Below, one piece after another: positions 1 through 9,200 of a stretch of DNA of 35,873 nt. A program made the position numbers and the translations under genes. This DNA is from LGRD01 sp031415135 (GTDB lineage Bacteria > Pseudomonadota > Gammaproteobacteria > Burkholderiales > Burkholderiaceae_C), in contig JANORB010000256.1 in the NCBI GenBank assembly GCA_031415135.1, positions 1 to 35,873 of the forward strand. The letters run 5' to 3'. Numbering within the stretch: the stretch's first letter is position 1; every line of letters starts with the position of its first letter. The notes beneath the pieces are model-generated. The model saw nothing but the letters and a program-made list of their open reading frames with translations. It was not told the DNA's origin and did no database searches.

Positions 1-1326
1 GAGAACCCGGTCGACGCCAAGATCATCTGCGGCAAGATCGTCGACGCCGCGCGTGCGCGCGAGGCCGCCCGCAAGGCGCGCGAGATGACGCGCCGCAAAG
101 GCGTGCTCGACGGCATGGGCCTGCCCGGCAAGCTGGCCGACTGCCAGGAAAAAGACCCGGCGCTGTGCGAGATCTACATCGTCGAGGGCGACTCCGCCGG
201 CGGCTCGGCCAAGCAGGGGCGCGACCGCAAGTTCCAGGCAATCCTGCCGCTGCGCGGCAAGATCCTGAACGTCGAGAAGGCGCGCTACGAAAAGCTGCTG
301 ACCAGCAATGAAATCCTGACGCTGATCACCGCGTTGGGCACCGGCATCGGCAAGGGCATGGGCGGTGATGACTTCAACCCCGACAAGCTGCGTTACCACC
401 GCATCATCATCATGACCGACGCCGACGTGGACGGCGCGCACATCCGCACCTTGCTGCTCACGTTCCTGTTCCGCCAGATGCCCGAGTTGGTGGAACGCGG
501 CCACATCTACATCGCGCAGCCGCCGCTGTACAAGGTCAAGCTCGGCAAGGAAGAGCAGTACCTGAAGGACGGCACCGAACTCGACGCCTACCTGCTGCGC
601 GTGGCGCTGAAGGACGCCAAGCTGGAGACCGGTGTGCCGGGCGCCGCGGTGCTGCAGGGTGAAACGCTGGAGACCCTGGCGCGCCAGTACGTGCTGGCCA
701 ACAACGTGTCGGAACGATTGTCGAACTGGATGGACGTGGAAGGCCTGCGCGCCATGGCCAACGGGCTGGAGTTGAACCTGGACTCGCTCGAAGCCGCGCA
801 GGCATCGGCGGTTGCCTTGAAAGCGGCGCTGCACGATGCCGAAGTGAGCGCCGAATTCGATGCCCGCATGGACAAGCACATCCTGCGCATCAGCCGCATC
901 CAGCATGGCAACGTCAAGAGCAGCGTGATCACCGCCGACTTCGTGCACGGCGCCGACTACGAGGCGCTGAGCTCGGCCGGCAGAACCTTCAAGGGCCTGG
1001 TCAGCGCCGACGCGGTGGTCAAGCGCGGCGAAGGCGAACGGCAAAAAGAGGCCAGGGTCGCCGACTTCCGCCAGGCCATGGCCTGGTTGTTGTTGCAGGC
1101 CGAAGGCGCGGTGGGCCGGCAGCGCTACAAGGGCCTGGGCGAGATGAACCCCAGCCAGTTGTGGGAAACCACCATGGACCCGGCGGTGCGCCGCCTGTTG
1201 CGCGTGCAGATCGACGACGCCATCGAAGCCGACCGGGTGTTCACGATGCTGATGGGCGACGAGGTCGAGCCGCGGCGCAACTTCATCGAGACGAATGCGC
1301 TGCGGGCGGCGAATATCGATGTGTGA
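1..1326 (+). CDS. gyrB: DNA gyrase subunit B, C-terminal part (5' end outside window)
   Basis: The open frame runs in from base 1 without a start and ends at TGA 1324-1326, so about 441 C-terminal residues are present. GyrB is the ATPase subunit of DNA gyrase, which introduces negative supercoils. The TOPRIM metal-binding signatures are visible: the EGDSAGG stretch near bases 184-204 and the DADVDGAH stretch near 418-441. The GyrB tail RYKGLGEMNPSQLWETTMDP lies near 1123-1182. Between the PLYKVK segment and that tail there is an extra region of roughly 170 residues, the insertion usual in Gram-negative GyrB. This, with the GyrB-type tail, argues against ParE. In related genomes gyrB follows dnaA and dnaN, which suggests that the origin lies just to the left. 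Confidence 0.97.
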   Translation, partial: ENPVDAKIICGKIVDAARAREAARKAREMTRRKGVLDGMGLPGKLADCQEKDPALCEIYIVEGDSAGGSAKQGRDRKFQAILPLRGKILNVEKARYEKLLTSNEILTLITALGTGIGKGMGGDDFNPDKLRYHRIIIMTDADVDGAHIRTLLLTFLFRQMPELVERGHIYIAQPPLYKVKLGKEEQYLKDGTELDAYLLRVALKDAKLETGVPGAAVLQGETLETLARQYVLANNVSERLSNWMDVEGLRAMANGLELNLDSLEAAQASAVALKAALHDAEVSAEFDARMDKHILRISRIQHGNVKSSVITADFVHGADYEALSSAGRTFKGLVSADAVVKRGEGERQKEARVADFRQAMAWLLLQAEGAVGRQRYKGLGEMNPSQLWETTMDPAVRRLLRVQIDDAIEADRVFTMLMGDEVEPRRNFIETNALRAANIDV

Positions 1327-1425
1327 TCGTCTAGGTCGCGGGCTTCGTTGGCGCCATCGCACCCGGTTGGCGACCTCGCCCGGATAACAACGGCACCCCG
1401 GGGCACCCGCGATGGCCCGCGCGCC

Positions 1426-2880
1426 ATGACCGACCCGGTCGCCGTGCCCTTGTGGCTGCTGGTGGCGCTCGTGGGCCTGGCCGCCTGGAGCGTGCTGGTA
1501 TTGCTGCTGGCGCCGGGGATGCGCTGGTTTCTGCGCCGCCGCATCCAGCGGATGATTCAGCATGTCAGCACCAGCCTGGCGATCGAGCTGCCGTCGTTCA
1601 AGCTCACCCGCCGGCAGACGCTGATCGACCGGGTGTTTCACGATCCGAAGGTCCAGGCTGCGGCGGTGGCGCATGCCAACGCCCATGGCGAGGCCTTGTC
1701 GGCCGTGCTGGGCCGGGTGGACCGGTATGCGCGCGAGATCGTGCCTTCGTTCAATGCCTACATCTATTTCCGCATCGGCTACAGCGTGGCGCGCGCCGTC
1801 GCACGGCTGCTGTACAGGGTGCGCATCGGCTATGCCGACCCTTTGGTGCTGCGCGGAATCGCACCCCAGTCGACCCTGGTCTTCGTGATCAATCACCGCA
1901 GCAACATGGACTACATCCTGGTGTCGTTCCTGGCGGCCGAGCGGGTGACGCTGTCGTACGCGGTGGGCGAATGGGCGCGTGTGTGGGGCCTGCAACAGCT
2001 GATCCGCGCGATGGGGGCGTTTTTCGTGCGGCGCAATTCCGGCGATCCGCTGTACCGCGTGGTGTTGTCGCGCTACGTGCAGATGGCGACCGAAGCCGGC
2101 GTGACCCAGGCGGTGTTTCCCGAAGGCGGCCTGACCATCGACGGCAAGCTGCGCGCGCCGCGCTTCGGCTTGCTCGACTACATGCTCAAGGGTTTTGACG
2201 AGCGCGAAGCCGAGGGCCGGCGCGACATCGTGTTCTTGCCGGTCGGGCTGAACTACGACCGCGTGCTGGAAGACCGCACCCAACTCCTGAAGGCCCATCC
2301 CGGCGCGCCGCGCCCCGGAAAGGCGAAAGCGTTCGCCACCCTGTTGTCGTTCTGCGCCAGCCAGTTGTGGCTGGTGCTCAATGGCCGCGGCCACCGCTTC
2401 GGCTACGCCTGCGTCAACTTCGGTGCGCCGGTGTCGATGCGCGCCTGGTGCCGCGAGCATGGCGTGCGCTTCACCGAGCTGGCGGACGACGATCGCAAGC
2501 GCGAGGTCACCCGTGTGGCCGATCACCTGATGACGCAGATCGGGCAGGTGGTCCCGGTGTTGCCGGTCTCGCTCGTCGCCTCGCTGTTCGTCCAGGCCCC
2601 GCAGCGGCGCTGGTCCGAGCTGGAACTGAAGGCGGCGATGCACGCGCGCATGGCCCGGCTGCAGGCCGGTGGCGCGCACCAGTACATTCCCCGGCAGGAT
2701 CAGGACTACGCGTTCGGCGTCGGGCTGCGCATGCTGGTGTTGCGGCACCTGGTCGTCGAGGACAACGGGCTGTTTTGCGCCGCACCCGAAGCGGCCGAGA
2801 TCATTGCGTACTATGCCAACGCGATCGCGCACCTGGCCGCGCCCGGCAGTGAACCGACGCTGAAGGCGACCCCGACCTGA
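1426..2880 (+). CDS. PlsB-like glycerol-3-phosphate acyltransferase (short form)
   Basis: This 484-residue membrane acyltransferase carries the four blocks of the PlsB/PlsC superfamily. Block I is NHRSNMDY at residues 156-163, with the His-x4-Asp catalytic pair. Block II is the GAFFVRRNSGDPLYR stretch, block III is FPEGG at 231-235, and block IV is FLPVGLNYDRVLE. The wording of blocks II and IV is closest to PlsB, which acylates the sn-1 position of glycerol-3-phosphate at the inner membrane. E. coli PlsB is about 800 residues, so this protein lacks the long N-terminal region. A hydrophobic segment follows the start (residues about 8-26). I chose the ATG at 1426 because translation then begins directly before this segment. 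An in-frame ATG at 1348 would add 26 low-complexity residues. The exact acyl acceptor is uncertain. Confidence 0.8.
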   Translation: MTDPVAVPLWLLVALVGLAAWSVLVLLLAPGMRWFLRRRIQRMIQHVSTSLAIELPSFKLTRRQTLIDRVFHDPKVQAAAVAHANAHGEALSAVLGRVDRYAREIVPSFNAYIYFRIGYSVARAVARLLYRVRIGYADPLVLRGIAPQSTLVFVINHRSNMDYILVSFLAAERVTLSYAVGEWARVWGLQQLIRAMGAFFVRRNSGDPLYRVVLSRYVQMATEAGVTQAVFPEGGLTIDGKLRAPRFGLLDYMLKGFDEREAEGRRDIVFLPVGLNYDRVLEDRTQLLKAHPGAPRPGKAKAFATLLSFCASQLWLVLNGRGHRFGYACVNFGAPVSMRAWCREHGVRFTELADDDRKREVTRVADHLMTQIGQVVPVLPVSLVASLFVQAPQRRWSELELKAAMHARMARLQAGGAHQYIPRQDQDYAFGVGLRMLVLRHLVVEDNGLFCAAPEAAEIIAYYANAIAHLAAPGSEPTLKATPT

Positions 2881-2893
2881 AAGGCCCGTTCCA

Positions 2894-3985
2894 TTGAAGA
2901 CCTACGCGATAGCCACCATTGCCGGCGACGGTATCGGCAAGGAAGTGGTGCCCGCCGGCCAGCGGTTGATGCAAGTGCTGGCTGCGGCGAGCGACAGGTT
3001 CAGGTTCGAGTTCGAGGCCTTCGACTGGGGCGGCGACCACTACCGCGCCCACGGCGTGATGATGCCGGCCGACGGCCTGGACCGGCTGCGCCACAAGGAC
3101 GCCATCCTGTTCGGTTCGGCCGGCGACCCGCACATCCCCGACCACATCACGCTGTGGGGCCTGCGCCTGAAGATCTGCCAAGGCTTCGACCAATACGCCA
3201 ACGTGCGGCCGACGCGCATCCTGCCCGGCATCGACGCGCCGCTCAAGCGCTGCCGGCCGCAAGACCTGGACTGGGTCATCGTGCGCGAGAACACCGAAGG
3301 CGAATACGCCGGCATCGGCGGGCGCGCGCACCAGGGCCACCCGATCGAAGTGGCCACCGATGTGTCCATCATGACCCGCACCGGTGTCGAGCGCATCCTG
3401 CGTTATGCCTTCAGGCTCGCGCAGTCACGCCCGCGCAAGCTGCTGACGGTGGTGACCAAGTCCAACGCCCAGCGCCACGCAATGGTGATGTGGGACGAAA
3501 TCGCAGCGCAGGTGGCCACCGAGTTTGTCGACGTCACCTGGGACAAGGAACTGGTCGACGCCGCCACCGCGCGCATGGTCAACCGCCCGGCCTCACTCGA
3601 CACGCTGGTGGCCACCAACCTGCATGCTGACATCCTGAGCGATCTGGCCGCCGCGCTCGCGGGCAGCCTGGGGATCGCGCCGACCGCCAACATCGACCCC
3701 GAGCGCCGCTACCCGTCGATGTTCGAGCCCATCCACGGCTCGGCATTCGACATCATGGGCCAGGGCCTGGCCAACCCGGTGGGCACGTTCTGGTCGGTCG
3801 TGATGCTGCTGGAGCACCTGGGCGAGGTGGCCGCCGCGGCCCGGGTGATGGCGGCCATCGAGTCGGTGACCGCCGACCCCGCGCTGCACACGCGCGACCT
3901 CGGCGGCCTGGCCACCACGGCCCAGGTGACGGCTGCGGTGTGCGCGCGCATCCAGGCCAACCCGCTGGTGCGCCAGAGCGACTGA
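2894..3985 (+). CDS. ttuC: Tartrate/D-malate dehydrogenase, isopropylmalate dehydrogenase family
   Basis: This 363-residue NAD-dependent beta-decarboxylating dehydrogenase starts with TTG at 2894, 13 bases after the acyltransferase stop. Family marks are the N-terminal GDGIGKEVVP, the substrate-binding RENTEGEYAG segment near residue 135, the catalytic Lys in VVTKSNAQRH, the metal-binding Asp of NLHADILSDLAAALAG and the NAD-binding EPIHGSAFDIMGQGLANP. The WGLRLKICQGFDQYANVRP segment and the overall length resemble TtuC/DmlA, which oxidise tartrate, D-malate or related C4 acids, rather than LeuB of leucine synthesis. Directly downstream lies a Bug-type solute receptor, which suggests a small uptake-and-oxidation unit for a hydroxy-dicarboxylate. 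Substrate preference cannot be read from sequence alone. Confidence 0.88.
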   Translation: MKTYAIATIAGDGIGKEVVPAGQRLMQVLAAASDRFRFEFEAFDWGGDHYRAHGVMMPADGLDRLRHKDAILFGSAGDPHIPDHITLWGLRLKICQGFDQYANVRPTRILPGIDAPLKRCRPQDLDWVIVRENTEGEYAGIGGRAHQGHPIEVATDVSIMTRTGVERILRYAFRLAQSRPRKLLTVVTKSNAQRHAMVMWDEIAAQVATEFVDVTWDKELVDAATARMVNRPASLDTLVATNLHADILSDLAAALAGSLGIAPTANIDPERRYPSMFEPIHGSAFDIMGQGLANPVGTFWSVVMLLEHLGEVAAAARVMAAIESVTADPALHTRDLGGLATTAQVTAAVCARIQANPLVRQSD

Positions 3986-4026
3986 CGCCAGCATCCAGGC
4001 ATCACGACACCCCGAGAGGAGCCCCG

Positions 4027-4992
4027 ATGAACCGCCGCCTGATCGCATCATTTGCCCTGGCCGCCAGCGTGCTGGCCGCGCCGCTGGCGCAGGCCCAGCC
4101 CTGCCCGGACAAGAACCTGATGTACTGGCAGGCCTTCCCACCCGGAGGCGAGTCCGACATCGCCGCGCGCCACCAGCAAGGCGTGCTGAAGAAGAAGTGC
4201 CCCGCCATCGAGACCATCGTCCAGTACAAGGCCGGCGCCGGCGGCGGGCTGATGTGGAGCCAGATGAACATGCTGCCGGGTGACGGCGTCAACGTCGTCG
4301 GCGTGAACCTGCCGCACATCGTGCTGCAGCCGATGGAAGGCAACGTGCAGTACAAGACCGACGACATCACGCCGGTGTACTGGTTCCACTACACGCCCGA
4401 TGCGCTGGTGGTGCCCGAGACCAGCGCGTTGAAAACCTTTGCCGATTTCCTCAAGGCCGCCAAGGACCAGCCCGACAAACTCAACCTCGGCGGCTCGGGA
4501 TTGAACTCGGCCAACCACGCGGCGCACCAGCGGCTCAACCAGGCCTTCGGTGTGAAGACCACTTACGTGCCGTTCAAAGGCACCGGCGACATGACGATGG
4601 CGGTGCTGGGCGGCCACGTGGACGCGGGCATGACCTACACCGCATTCGCCATCAACAACAAGACCAAGGTGCGCGCGCTGGCGGTGGCGATGGAGCAGCG
4701 CCACCCCTTGATGCCCGATGTGCCCACCTTCAAGGAACTGGGGGTCGACTGGGTCGACGGCGCCTACCGCGGCATCGGCGTGCCCAAGTCCACGCCGCCG
4801 GAAGCGCGCAAGCGCCTGGCCGACTTGTGGGCCGCGCTCAACGCCGACCCCGAGATGAAGGAGCTGGCGGCCAGGAGCGGCTTCGAACTTGTCAATGTGG
4901 GCCCGGACCGCATGGACACATTCATGAAGGAACGCGCCCGGGTCTACACCGACGTGGGCAGGCAGATGGGGCTGGGGGGGCTGGGCAAGTAG
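4027..4992 (+). CDS. Bug-family (TctC-like) periplasmic tricarboxylate-transporter receptor
   Basis: This 321-residue exported solute-binding protein belongs to the tripartite tricarboxylate transporter receptor (Bug) family. The ATG at 4027 is chosen because GAGAGGAG sits just upstream and translation then begins with a clear signal peptide (residues 1-24: basic start, Ala/Leu core, AQAQ cleavage region). An in-frame start upstream would bury that signal. Family hallmarks are the early PPGGESD ligand loop (PGG-x-D variant), a middle YVPFKGTGDMTMAVLGGHVDAG stretch split here as YVPFKGTGDM then GGHVDAG, and RHPLMPDVPTFKELG. It lies 41 bases after the tartrate-type dehydrogenase, so a C4 or hydroxy-acid ligand is plausible. 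No tctA or tctB membrane genes are in the window, which is common for orphan Bug receptors. Confidence 0.9.
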   Translation: MNRRLIASFALAASVLAAPLAQAQPCPDKNLMYWQAFPPGGESDIAARHQQGVLKKKCPAIETIVQYKAGAGGGLMWSQMNMLPGDGVNVVGVNLPHIVLQPMEGNVQYKTDDITPVYWFHYTPDALVVPETSALKTFADFLKAAKDQPDKLNLGGSGLNSANHAAHQRLNQAFGVKTTYVPFKGTGDMTMAVLGGHVDAGMTYTAFAINNKTKVRALAVAMEQRHPLMPDVPTFKELGVDWVDGAYRGIGVPKSTPPEARKRLADLWAALNADPEMKELAARSGFELVNVGPDRMDTFMKERARVYTDVGRQMGLGGLGK

Positions 4993-5012
4993 GGCGCGGC
5001 CGCGTCGAGCCG

Positions 5013-6161
5013 CTACGCCACCGCGTTCACAAAGCGCAGGTGGGTGATCTCCGAAGGCGCACCGAAGCGCTTGGGCGGGCCCCAGTAGCCGGTGCCGCGG
5101 CTGGTGTAGACCCACAGGTCTTGCAGGCGGTGCAGCCCGGCGGTGAACGGTTGTTGCAGGCGCACCAGAAAATTCCACGGCAGGAACTGGCCCCCGTGGG
5201 TGTGGCCCGACAGCTGCAAGTGGAAGCCGGCCAGCGCCGCCGCCGCCGCGCTGCGCGGCTGGTGGGCCAGCAGCACGCGGATGCGCGCATGCTCCGGCGC
5301 CGCATGCAACGAGGCCTGCGGGTCGCTCCGGTGCGACGGGTCGAAGTGGTGCGCGCTGTAGTCGGTGACGCCGGCGACCAGCAGCGACGCATCGCCGTGC
5401 TCCAGCACCACATGCTCGTTCATCAGCACCCGCACACCCAGGCGCCGCAACTCGATGATCCAGGCCTGCGCCCCCGAGTAGTACTCGTGGTTGCCGGTGA
5501 CAAAGTAGGTGCCGTGGCGTGAGCTGAGGCCGGCCAGCGGGGCCACATGGCGGCCAAGCTCGTCCACCGTTCCGTCCACCAGGTCGCCGGTCACGGCCAC
5601 CATGTCGACACCCAGCCGGTTCACGGCGTCGACGATGGCCTGCAGATAACCGCGCTGGATCGTCGGGCCGATGTGGATGTCGCTGATCTGCGCGATGCTG
5701 AAGCCGTGCAGGCTCGCGGGCAGGTCGCGGATCGGAACCTCGACCACGACCACGGCGGCCGTGCGGCGTGCGTTCCACAGCCCGATCAGCGTGATCGCCA
5801 GGGCGGCCAGCGCCACGCCGGCGGCCGACCACAGCGCCACGCTGTGCGGGTTGAACGCCGTGGGCAAGACGAGCAGCACCAGGTGGGCGAGCAACAGGCC
5901 CAGGTCGCGCACCACGGTCAGCACCACCAGTGACGAGCACAGGCCCATGAACAGCAAGCCGGCCCAGCTGAGCAGTTGCGCGAGCGGTTTCGAGCGGACG
6001 CGCCGCGCGAGCAGGCCCCAGGGCATCAGCGCAGCCGACAGGATCAGCGTGACGGCCAGCGCCACCTGCGCCCAGCCCAGGCCCGCCAGCGCGGGCAGCA
6101 GGCGCCAGCCCACATAGGCATGAAGCAGGGTCGAAACAAAAGTCAGCGACAGGATCGACAT
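5013..6161 (-). CDS. Membrane-anchored metallophosphoesterase (YkuE/YaeI-like)
   Basis: This 382-residue protein has four predicted N-terminal membrane segments (about residues 3-24, 30-50, 62-100 and 109-130) followed by a calcineurin-like phosphoesterase domain. The metal-binding motifs are in order: DIHIG with D161 and H163, GDLVDG at 192-197, GNHEYY at 223-228 and SGHTHGG near 317. The domain probably faces the periplasm or outer membrane leaflet side. YkuE/YaeI-type relatives are described as membrane-associated phosphoesterases, some acting on UDP-linked lipid intermediates. The substrate here is unknown. It converges with the Bug receptor gene (20-base gap) and lies downstream of the glutamate dehydrogenase on the same strand (93-base gap). 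Confidence 0.88.
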   Translation of the reverse strand: MSILSLTFVSTLLHAYVGWRLLPALAGLGWAQVALAVTLILSAALMPWGLLARRVRSKPLAQLLSWAGLLFMGLCSSLVVLTVVRDLGLLLAHLVLLVLPTAFNPHSVALWSAAGVALAALAITLIGLWNARRTAAVVVVEVPIRDLPASLHGFSIAQISDIHIGPTIQRGYLQAIVDAVNRLGVDMVAVTGDLVDGTVDELGRHVAPLAGLSSRHGTYFVTGNHEYYSGAQAWIIELRRLGVRVLMNEHVVLEHGDASLLVAGVTDYSAHHFDPSHRSDPQASLHAAPEHARIRVLLAHQPRSAAAAALAGFHLQLSGHTHGGQFLPWNFLVRLQQPFTAGLHRLQDLWVYTSRGTGYWGPPKRFGAPSEITHLRFVNAVA

Positions 6162-6254
6162 GGGGGCCGGCTATTTCGGCGTCCGTTCAATGCACAACGA
6201 AGTCATGCATGTGCGGACGCGCGCGGGCGAATCAAGCCGGCCCGGGTTTTGAGC

Positions 6255-9200
6255 TCACGCCAGGTTGCGCAACTCGCGCAGCGCCACCGACACCATCGCC
6301 AGGTCGACGCCCTTGGCATCCGCCAGTTCGGCCAGCATGCGCTGGGCCCGGTCGAGCGCCATCTGGTTGCGCTGCTCCCACGCCGCCAGCATCTCGGCCG
6401 CGGCACCCTGGCCGTGGCTCACCACCGCGTGGGCGATCGAGCGTTGCAGCCCGGCCAGGTCGTCGCCCAGCGCCACCTTGGCCAGGGTCTGCCAGTAGTT
6501 GTCGGCCGCCAGCGTCTCGATCTGGCGGCGCAGGCTGGCCAGGCCCAGGCGCTGGCCCAGGCCGGCATGCACGTCGCTCACTTCTTCGAGCGGGCGCTGG
6601 GTCGCGTCGGCGATCTCGGCAATGTCCAGCGCCGCGAACAGGCCTTCGGCGCAGAGCACGTCCTGCACGACCGGCGCGGGAACACCGGCTTCGGTCCAGG
6701 CCAGCGCGCGCGGCGAGGTCGGCCCTTCGGACGCGAGGCGGGCGCGCAAAGCCACCACCGCCGGCGCAAAACGCTTGACCACCTGCTCCATCGGTTCGGC
6801 CAGTCGGCGCGAGCGCAGGAACCAGGTGGTGGCGCGCGTGCCCAGGCGGCCAAGCTCGTTGATCATCTCGGCCTGCACCGCGTCGCTCACCTGGTTGTCC
6901 AGCGCTTCGATGCGCTGCCACAGCGGCACGTAGCCGAACACCTCGCGCGTGGCCAGGTAGGCGCGCACCACCAGCGCCGGCGTGGCGCCGGTGGCCTCGC
7001 TGAGCCGGTGCACGAAGGTCGAGCCGACCCGGTTGACCATGCTGTTGAGCACGTGCGTGGCGATGATCTCGCGCTTGAGCGGGTGGCGCGCAATGTAGGC
7101 ACCGAACTTCTCCACCAGCAGCGCCGGGAAGTAGCGCTCCAGGGCGCGGCCGATCCACGGGTCTTCGGGCAGGTCGGAGGCCATCAGCTCGTCGGACAAC
7201 CACATCTTGCTGTAGGCCAGCAGCACCGCCATCTCGGGGCTGGTCAGGCCCGCTCCGCGCGCCTTGCGCTCCTTGATCTGGTCGTCGGTGGGCAGGTATT
7301 CGATGCCGCGGTTGAGCTGCCCGGCGCGCTCCAGAAAGCGGATGAAGCGCGCCTGCTGGTCGATCAGCGACACCCCTTGCCGGCCGGCGATCGACAGCGC
7401 CTGGGTCTGGAAGTAGTTGTCGCGCAGCACCAGCGCGGCGACGTCGTCGGTCATCTTCGGCAGCAGGGTGTTGCGCTGCTTCAGCGTCATCTCGCCGTCG
7501 CCGATGGCCAGGCCGAGCAGGATCTTGATGTTGACCTCGTGGTCCGAGGTGTCGACGCCGGCCGAGTTGTCGATCGCGTCGGTATTGAGGCGCACACCCG
7601 CGCCGCCGTTGCCCAGCAGCGCGGCCTCGATGCGCCCGCGCTGCGTGAACCCCAGGTTGCCGCCTTCGGCCACCACCTTGCAGCGCAGCTCGGCGCCGTT
7701 GATGCGCAGCGCGTCGTTGGCGCGGTCGCCGACGTCGGCATGGGTCTCGGTGCCCGCCTTGACGTAGGTGCCGATGCCGCCGTTGTAGAGCAGGTCGGCG
7801 GGCGCCTTGAGGATTGCGCTGAGCAGTTCGGTGGGGGTGAGTTTGTCGACCGCGATGCCGAGTGCGGCCTGCGCCTGCGGCGAGATCGGGATCGATTTTT
7901 CGGAGCGCGCCCACACGCCGCCGCCGGCCGAGATGAGCGCGTGGTCGTAGTCCATCCACGACGAGCGCGGCAGCTTGAACAGGCGTTCGCGCTCGGCAAA
8001 ACTGGCCGCGGTGTCGGGCTGGGGGTCGATGAAGATGTGGCGGTGGTCGAAGGCCGCGAGCAGCCGGATGTGACGCGATAGCAGCATGCCGTTGCCGAAC
8101 ACGTCGCCCGACATGTCGCCGACGCCGACGACGCTGAATTCGCTGCTCTGCGTGTCCAGCCCCAGCGCGCGGAAATGGCGCTTCACGCTTTCCCAGGCGC
8201 CGCGCGCGGTGATGCCCATGGCCTTGTGGTCGTAGCCCACGCTGCCACCCGAGGCGAAGGCGTCGCCCAGCCAGTGGCCGTATTCGGCGCTGACGGCGTT
8301 GGCGTGGTCCGAGAACGTGGCCGTGCCCTTGTCGGCCGCCACCACGAGATACGGGTCGTTGTCGTCGATGCGCACCACCTGCGGCGGCGCCACCGGCTGG
8401 CCACCGACCAGGTTGTCGGTCAGGTCCAGCAGCGCGCGCAGGTAGTCCTGGTAGCACGCGACACCTTCCTTCAGATAGGCCTCACGGTCCGCGGGTGTGG
8501 GCCCTGGTGGCGGCGCCTTCTTCAGCACAAAACCGCCCTTGCTGCCGACCGGCACGATGACCGTGTTCTTCACCATCTGCGCCTTCACCAGGCCCAGCAC
8601 CTCGGTGCGAAAGTCTTCCGGCCGGTCCGACCAGCGCAGCCCGCCACGCGCCACCTTGCCACCGCGCAGGTGAATGCCTTCGAAGCGCGGTGAATAAACG
8701 GAGATCTCGTACAGCGGCCGCGGCTCGGGCAGGCCGGGCACCTTGGCCGAGTCGAGCTTGAAGCTGAGAAAACTTCGGCGCGGGCCGGGCGCGCCCGTGT
8801 GGCCGACGCCGGTGCGCCAGAAGTTGGTGCGCAGCGTGGCCTGGATCAGGGCCAGCAGCTGGCGCAGCACGCGGTCTTCCTGCAGGTTGCTGACCTTTTC
8901 GAGCGCCTTTTCGATGCCGTTGACCTGGGCCGCAGCCCCTTGCGCGTCGTGCGCTTTCGGGTCGAAGCGCAGCTTGAACAGGCCCACCAGCATGCGCGCG
9001 ATGCGCGGGTGCGCCGACAGCGTGGCCTCGATCGCCGCTTGCGACAGCGCAAAGCCGATCTGCTTGAGGTACTTGGCATACGCGCGCAGCACCACGATCT
9101 CTTCGGTGGCCAGGCCGGCGCGCAGCACCAGGCGGTTGAAGTCGTCGTTTTCGACCTCGCCGTGGAAGACGCGCGCGAAGGTGTCTTCGAACAGCCGGGC

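Noticed and set aside
4048..5940. 630-codon minus-strand open frame crossing the metallophosphoesterase and the Bug receptor
   Set aside because: It is an out-of-frame shadow of two well-supported genes, with no family features.
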